23,787 nt of DNA from Pigoraptor chileana (taxonomy: Eukaryota > Opisthokonta > Filasterea): NCBI GenBank assembly GCA_943704495.1, contig CALSCR010002653.1, positions 1 through 23,787 on the forward strand. The letters are read 5' to 3'. Shown here piece by piece: positions 18,601-23,787 of the stretch. Under the pieces are notes generated by a model, which was given only the letters and a program-made list of their open reading frames with translations, was not told the DNA's origin and searched no databases. Made by a program: the position numbers and the translations under genes. The stretch's first letter is position 1. Every line of letters begins with the position of its first letter.

Positions 18601-21600
18601 AGAGCCGATTTGATCTGCGATTTCAAGATCTCCCCTAGGAATAAGCAGTGTCTCCAGCTCCGTCCTTCCGCGGATGTTCTTCTCCACAAACTGCACGTGG
18701 GTCTCGTGACTCTTGCGCAATCGACGACGACGGAGGTGCAGCCAAACACCCACGAGTGCGAGGGCAAGCCCACATATGAACGGAGGCACAGCCGCAGCCG
18801 CGTATTCTCCACTCGTCAAGCCACTGTTGGACGAATCGCTCACACACTCGTTGTCAATGACAACGCGGGAACACGACTCGGTTTGAAATTCAATGGCGTC
18901 GAGATAGTCGTTGATGCCCCGCAGGCTGCGCAGCGCGCGCGAAGTCGTGTTGGAGAATATGACAGGTGGCATCTCCTTGGTCAGTTCCGTTTGAGCGTCC
19001 GGTGTGTCAAACCCGTATGGGGCGACGTTGCACCTGAAAATGATACGCATAAACGCACGCTCGTTGAAGTCGTTGGAAAGAATAAGAGAATCAAACGACA
19101 AATACGGAGGTCTCCCAACATCAAGCATGTCGGAGAGAAGCTGCATTACGCCGCCAGTGAGATACTGCGACGCGTCCATCCACGTCCCATTCGCGGCGCG
19201 CCTTTGAAGTAGAGCGGTCACCTGACCAAACCCATACCAAGGCTGCAAAAATGCATCCTGAGGAGTCACATATATCGTTGGAAAGCGGTACGAGAGGTAC
19301 ACGCGCGGGGGCATTGGCGTGGCAATACCGAGTGCGAGCGAAACAAGGCCTGACGCGAATTGTGGACCAGAGACAGACGCACGATTATCCTCAATGTCGA
19401 ATGTTTCATCGAGGACTGTGGCGATCTGGCGTGTGATGTTTGAACTGTAGAGAAAGATGCCCCCGCCTATTTTCGCGCCGTTGCCAATAACGTTAACAAA
19501 GGTCAAGTTCTCGGCGACAGAACCCGAAAAGGGCTCAAAGCTGAGCATGAGAAATGCGCCTCCACCCCTCGCGGATGCCTCGTTATCGAGGATGTCGAAA
19601 GTTCCGTTCAACGCCGCCCAACGCTCACCAGAGTAATTTGACGGATACACAATGGGCGTTGAGAAAAGCCCGCCCCCATTCTGAGCACGGTTGTACGCGA
19701 TTGTCGTGTTTTCGGCAAGGAAGGCAGCGCTGACCATCTGCACGCCACCGCCGAGCATCGCACTATTGTTCACGACGAGACATCCGTGGAGAGATATGAG
19801 CGCGATCGGATATCGCCCCATTTCGGATCGAATAAGAAAGTCGAGCTTTGATATGAAGAAATCGAGGTCATCCTTGCCAACGTCTTGGCTGGCGAGTATG
19901 GCAAGGGATATGTTGTACGCATCGCCGACAGTCCTCACACAAGCAAGAGAGCCCGCCACTGCATCGTAGCTGGATGCGCTAATGCCGCCACCACCCCCGG
20001 AGCGCGCGCTATTGTGCGCAATGTTGCTATTTCTGAGGGTTACTTGAGAAGTGTCCGCGACAAATATGGCACCACCCGAAGCACCCGCAGTGTTGTTGTA
20101 AAAGGTGAGCCCATTGCCGACCACAGTGGATGCCCCACTCAGAATCCACACGCCACCCAGCTGCTCTGCAGTGTTGTTGGAAAACATACAGTGGTGGAAA
20201 AACACGGTGGGCATCACTCCAGCCCACATCACTCCTCCATTCGACGCCTGGTTCATCGCAAAGGAAACCCTCGTCACAATTCCCTGAGCATTTCCACTGT
20301 ACCAAAACACGCCGCCGTCGCCCGCCGTGCACATGTACTGTGCCAGTCCATCAGACACGTCCAACCTTGACGACGTCTGCGCATTAAAGCACCCGCCCGA
20401 CTGCCTCGCAAAGTTAGCAACGGCCGTGAAATTGCTCACGTACGCCACGGCCTTGTTCGCAGTCGCCAGGCAGCCGCCACTGCCCTCAGCAAAGTTGTAC
20501 AGAAAGGCAAAGTTGGATGCGTTAAGCGTTGCTCGTGAACTCACATACACAGCACCTCCGTCTTCGTATGCCTGGCATCCAACAATAATCTGCTCGCCCG
20601 CCTGCACGTGAGCCGCAACACCCATCGCGAACGCCCCGCCGTTTCCAGCGTCATTCAACGCCCACACGACGTTGTGGAGACGCACTTCAGCACTATCAGA
20701 AAAGTACGCACCAGCCCCAAAATCCGCCGTGTTATTTGACAAAGTGCACTCCGTGATGTTGAGGCGGGCAGCACCGCCTGCATGCACACCACCCCCAAAT
20801 GTCGCCATGCACCCATAAAAAGCTGTCAGTCGTATTGTAGGCATTGCACTCTTCAAGTCGGGGGCGTATGCGCTCATCAGAAGCCGCGAGATGCGCTCTG
20901 ATGCCTCCGCACTTTCAACATCCGATGCCGCCGTCACAAACACGGCGCCTCCAAATGCCTTTGCCTCGCACGTAATAAAGATCGTATTCTCGATTATAAG
21001 CGTTGCATCACCAAGCTGATCGACTTCGGCAAATATGGCGCCACCGTTGACGGCGTTACAGCGAGAAAAAAATGCGGAATCAATGACCGCCGATGCTGCC
21101 TGTGGGAGAGATATCGCACCCCCATTGCCCGTCAGCGACACGCAGTTTTCAAAGAAAGAGTTGCCACGCACGTCGATCTGCGGAAACGGAGCGCCGAAAT
21201 TAACCGCGTGTATGGCACCGCCACCCCGGAGAGAGTTACAGTTATCAAACGACGTGACATCGGTTACAAGTCTCGCCTTATCCACGACAAGGATAGCCCC
21301 ACCGTAGAGGGAGCTGCAGTTGTCAAAGTTAGAGGCAAAGACATATGCCGACACGACGCCGCCGAGGTAGACGGTTCCTCCCACGGCGTCGATTGCGTAA
21401 CGCTCCAGCGTGCCCACAGTGAGACAGTTGCGAAAGGTCGAATGATCGATGCGAATGGACGCCGCTGATTGTGAGACGGCATACACGCCACCCCCAGAGT
21501 CCTTCCCCAGGATATTAAGAAACGTGCAATTCAATATCGTAACATTTGCCTGCATAGCAACGACGGCAGACCCAAATCCGCGTTTCGGTTCTGTAGAAAA

Positions 21601-23123
21601 AAGAGGAAAAGCAAAGGAGATTTTTGGTTTTAGAGTCAAGGGAGTTTTGGCAATACATATACACTACTCGGGAGTGCGTGTATTGGGAATACACTCAGGA
21701 GTGCGTGAAGTTTGTCACACAAGTCAAGTCTATCACATATCACGACATAATCTCAAAGAAATATAATAGCGAACAAACAGAGCCCCACCTTCGAAAATAC
21801 AGCTAGTCAGCAATATTCTCGACAAGCCGTTCACGTCACCAAACACGACCACAGACCGTCTGTTGTTCATGTGAAATAGCGACTCTGCGACGACAAGTGA
21901 GCTTGCGACAGTGGCTTCGAGGCTCAGCGATATGGCGCCACTCGAAACGCCTGACTCCCCCGGACGTGAGCAGTTTGTAAAGCTGCATCGTCGCACGCTA
22001 ACGGAGACCCATTCTCCAGTCCCGTATATACCCGCAATCAGGCATCCCTCGAACGCAATGCCTTCAATGGTTGAGACAGGATTGGCACTGCCGGATCCGG
22101 TACTCATGTAGAGGCCAACCGACCATCCATGCATAAGGCTCACACATTCAAGCGTAACGGAGCCCAATGTAGTGGTGGGTCGCACGTCGATGGACGTCTC
22201 GATAATCAGCGGACTCGCGAGGAGATATCGCCCCGGTGGAATGTGCAGATTGATCGTTCCCGTCGTGTTTGTGTAATTGCACAGCATCGATTGCATATCA
22301 GCCTCCACACGCGTGTACTCTGGCGCACGTTCAAACGCAGTACGCACTTTGAAGCTTTTTCGCGGCGATTCAAAGCGGAGTTCGGCGTCGACGAGCGTCA
22401 CAATGGAATCATGGTGTGCAATGGCTCGTCCAAAGACCCTCAGCGTGCCGTCGTCCATATTCATCGTCATGTTGAACGTGCTCGGCGTCGCTCCGGGAGT
22501 GCACGAGGCAGTTCTGTATTCGATGTAAAACCCACAAAGCAGTCAATTGCGTGCCTTTTAGCCACGTGTCCCCGTGCTCTTACATTGAGAAATCTTATGC
22601 GAGTTTGTGTGTGTTTGTGGTGGTGGAAAATCCAGCGGTATTGAAAGAACGAAGGAGAATGGTCGCTTTTACCTAAGCGAGAATACCCTCGCCATGGGTG
22701 TTAATCCCACATGGATGATCGATCAATGTCCAAAAAACACAACAACACAAAAAGATCCAAATTTCGCTTACATGTGCAAACTCACCTGTCTGTGTATGTG
22801 TTGTCTGTATCGCTGCGATCGATTCCAGGCATGGTCGAGTATACAACAAAAGAGCAGCCAAATATCAAACTCGCCAACCCCGATGCAGCCGTCGGCTGAC
22901 CCGTGATGTTATTTTGCTGGAACCAAAAGCCAACCACCCATCCCGGACAGTTGTTTGGGAGTATATTGGAATCAGTGAGCTGCCCATGCGCGCCCGACAC
23001 TCCGAGAACGCACACGTAGGTGACGAGCGCAACAACGGAAACGAAGACATTGGTGCGTGAAAAGATGCCGGCTGGATGAAACAGCTTGGTGGAATGACGG
23101 GACGACATGTTCATTAGCGTCAT
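15678..23123 (-). CDS. Receptor tyrosine kinase with a Pmp-like beta-helix ectodomain (eight exons)
   Basis: Exons: 22786-23123, 21789-22513, 18532-21590, 17936-18225, 17628-17688, 17243-17332, 16939-17013 and 15678-16727 (stop TAA). All seven introns are GT-AG with matching phases (2, 1, 0, 2, 0, 0, 0), giving 1,895 residues. Residues 1-47 are an N-terminal signal (core [17 protein letters not shown]). Residues ~115-1280 form the ectodomain, mostly GGA(I/V/L) beta-helix rungs with many N-glycosylation sites. A membrane span lies at about 1285-1304, followed by the basic stop RRRRLRK. The kinase domain (~1343-1608) is complete: GSGEFG loop (1350-1355), Lys1374 in AAKTLKEG, HRDLAARN (1470-1477), DFG (1494-1496), activation-loop Tyr1507-Tyr1508 in [19 protein letters not shown] (1522-1524) and [11 protein letters not shown]. 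These are tyrosine-kinase, not Ser/Thr-kinase, signatures. The ~287-residue tail has PVLPPKR (class II SH3-ligand pattern) and only two Tyr (YLSL and YASD). It should signal at the plasma membrane; the ligand is unknown. Confidence 0.92.
16542..18630 (-). other. Tyrosine kinase catalytic domain (exons 3-8)
   Basis: The domain is split by introns at fixed motifs: after the VAIK-type Lys (18532|18531), inside the Arg codon of HRD (17936|17935), just before VSDFGLSR (17628|17627), between WM and APEA (17243|17242) and between WE and LFSFG (16939|16938). The small exons of 61, 90 and 75 bp were recovered by motif continuity. All residues needed for ATP binding and phosphotransfer are present, so an active enzyme is expected. 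The paired activation-loop Tyr resembles FGFR, insulin-receptor and Eph-like kinases. Confidence 0.93.
17124..17190. repeat. Tandem ACACACATACACACAGATCAATGG repeats in a kinase-gene intron
   Basis: Two and a half copies of a ~25-bp CA-rich unit ending in GATCAATGG lie in the intron 17014-17242 of the receptor gene. On the sense strand the tract is GT-rich. Similar CA/GT tracts occur in the introns at 18226-18531 (around 18340-18380) and 16728-16938 (around 16870-16920). Confidence 0.8.
18742..18801 (-). other. Single membrane-spanning segment of the receptor
   Basis: [20 protein letters not shown] (residues ~1285-1304) is followed at once by [11 protein letters not shown], a positive-inside stop-transfer sequence. 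It separates the beta-helix ectodomain from the juxtamembrane and kinase parts. Confidence 0.85.
18802..22513 (-). other. Right-handed beta-helix (Pmp/pectin-lyase-like) ectodomain
   Basis: About 22 Gly-Gly rungs can be counted, among them [58 protein letters not shown] and GGGIFLY. They alternate with F/L-x-x-N turns such as FSNNTAEQ and FYNNTAGA. This GGA[ILV] plus FxxN signature is that of chlamydial polymorphic membrane protein repeats, which fold as right-handed beta-helices. A membrane-proximal region without rungs (from about [12 protein letters not shown] to the span, with [10 protein letters not shown]) may cap the helix. Known Pmp proteins act in adhesion; a role in contact sensing here is inferred. 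Confidence 0.8.
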
Positions 23124-23167
23124 CCCTCTTACGTGGCCATGTAATCCCTCTTATGTGGCCATGTAAT
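23124..23167 (-). promoter_or_regulatory. Two tandem 22-bp repeats carrying mini-uORFs (Met-Ala-Thr-stop) before the receptor start
   Basis: Two 22-bp copies (23124-23145 and 23146-23167) abut the receptor ATG (23121-23123) and differ at one base. On the sense strand each contains ATG-GCC-ACR-TAA, at 23151-23162 (ACA) and 23129-23140 (ACG). The last uORF stop is 5 nt before the main ATG. If transcribed, they would be expected to reduce or regulate initiation. Transcription start is unknown. Confidence 0.6.
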
Positions 23168-23708
23168 CTTTGCGGTGGAATTGAGAAGATGGCAGCCGTT
23201 TCGGAAGCTTAACGCGAGCCGTCAGTTGCCCACAAGCGATCCCCATGGGTGGAACGGAACGGGATTATGACACGCAATTCATGTCATAGTGTAGTGCGTG
23301 TGATATGTGTGGTTCTTCGAACAACTGGATATACTTTGCTGTAATAAGTAACCTCGGAAAACCACGCAACTTTTGTGATTCACAGTTGTGGTTTAGGTTT
23401 AATCCGTCACAGTTTTTCAGTTTTGTTTGAGAGGCGTGGTAAGTCCAAAAGGGAAGACTTTGGGTTGACGCACGAGACACTCCACTTGCAATTACTTTAT
23501 TATGATTTCATTCTCATTGTACACGCATCTAATAAGTAAATATAATATGGTTCACGATTTCCAGTACTGGATTCACCAGGGGCCCCTGGGATTCACAGTC
23601 GTATTACTATCTGTGAGGCACACATGGATCCATCCAACAGTCATGGTATATACATTCCCTTCCTGGGAATTACTTTCATTTTCGGCGACACGCGACGCAA
23701 CGCACACA

Positions 23709-23712
<4 letters not shown>
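23168..23712. other. Upstream region of the receptor gene, no gene seen
   Basis: No credible open frame or RNA gene is seen on either strand. The stretch is AT-richer than the genes and probably contains the receptor promoter. No E-box palindrome or E2F-type site of the kind seen further left was found. Confidence 0.5.

Positions 23713-23787
<75 letters not shown>
23713..23787. repeat. (CA)n microsatellite at the right edge
   Basis: A pure CA dinucleotide run of about 37 units extends to the end of the window and probably beyond it. The Cys-Val open frame through it is an artefact. Confidence 0.97.

Noticed and set aside
22607-22906. Plus-strand open frame opposite the first receptor intron and exon 1
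   Set aside because: It is antisense to the signal-peptide exon, with no independent support.

Overview
The window looks like nuclear DNA from a unicellular eukaryote. Coding sequence is interrupted by GT-AG introns of about 150-415 bp, microsatellites are frequent, and one gene encodes an authentic receptor tyrosine kinase. That combination fits a unicellular relative of animals (choanoflagellate, filasterean, ichthyosporean or similar), but the sequence alone does not fix the lineage. I see no tRNA, rRNA, CRISPR, transposase, reverse transcriptase or virus-like element.

Layout: (1) Positions 1-1242, minus strand: the 5' part of a glutamine-synthetase-family gene whose 3' end lies beyond the left edge. 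A possible upstream signal-peptide exon lies at 1486-1593. (2) Positions 1594-2478: a divergent intergenic region with two TCACGTGA palindromes, a TGACGTCA palindrome and a head-to-head pair of E2F-type TTTCCCGC sites. (3) Positions 2479-5025, plus strand: a four-exon gene for an unrecognised acidic, Asn-rich protein with a C-terminal coiled coil. (4) Positions 5026-5868: a tail-to-tail intergenic region with a hairpin and short repeats. (5) Positions 5869-13776, minus strand: a five-exon gene for a secreted repeat protein of about 2,316 residues ending in a fibronectin III domain; its 5' end is uncertain. (6) Positions 14048-15677: no convincing gene, but many short palindromes. (7) Positions 15678-23123, minus strand: an eight-exon receptor tyrosine kinase of about 1,895 residues with a polymorphic-membrane-protein-like beta-helix ectodomain. 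(8) Positions 23124-23787: two tandem mini-uORFs directly before the kinase start, then gene-free DNA ending in a (CA)n tract.

I derived the exon models by hand, from splice-site sequence, phase agreement across every junction and, where possible, continuity of conserved motifs. All eight kinase exons and all five exons of the repeat protein keep one open frame. The most striking biology is the tyrosine kinase joined to a long right-handed beta-helix ectodomain, lying in tandem with a giant secreted protein built of modules that resemble bacterial and phage repeats. A working relation between the two (receptor and surface or matrix partner) is only inferred from proximity.
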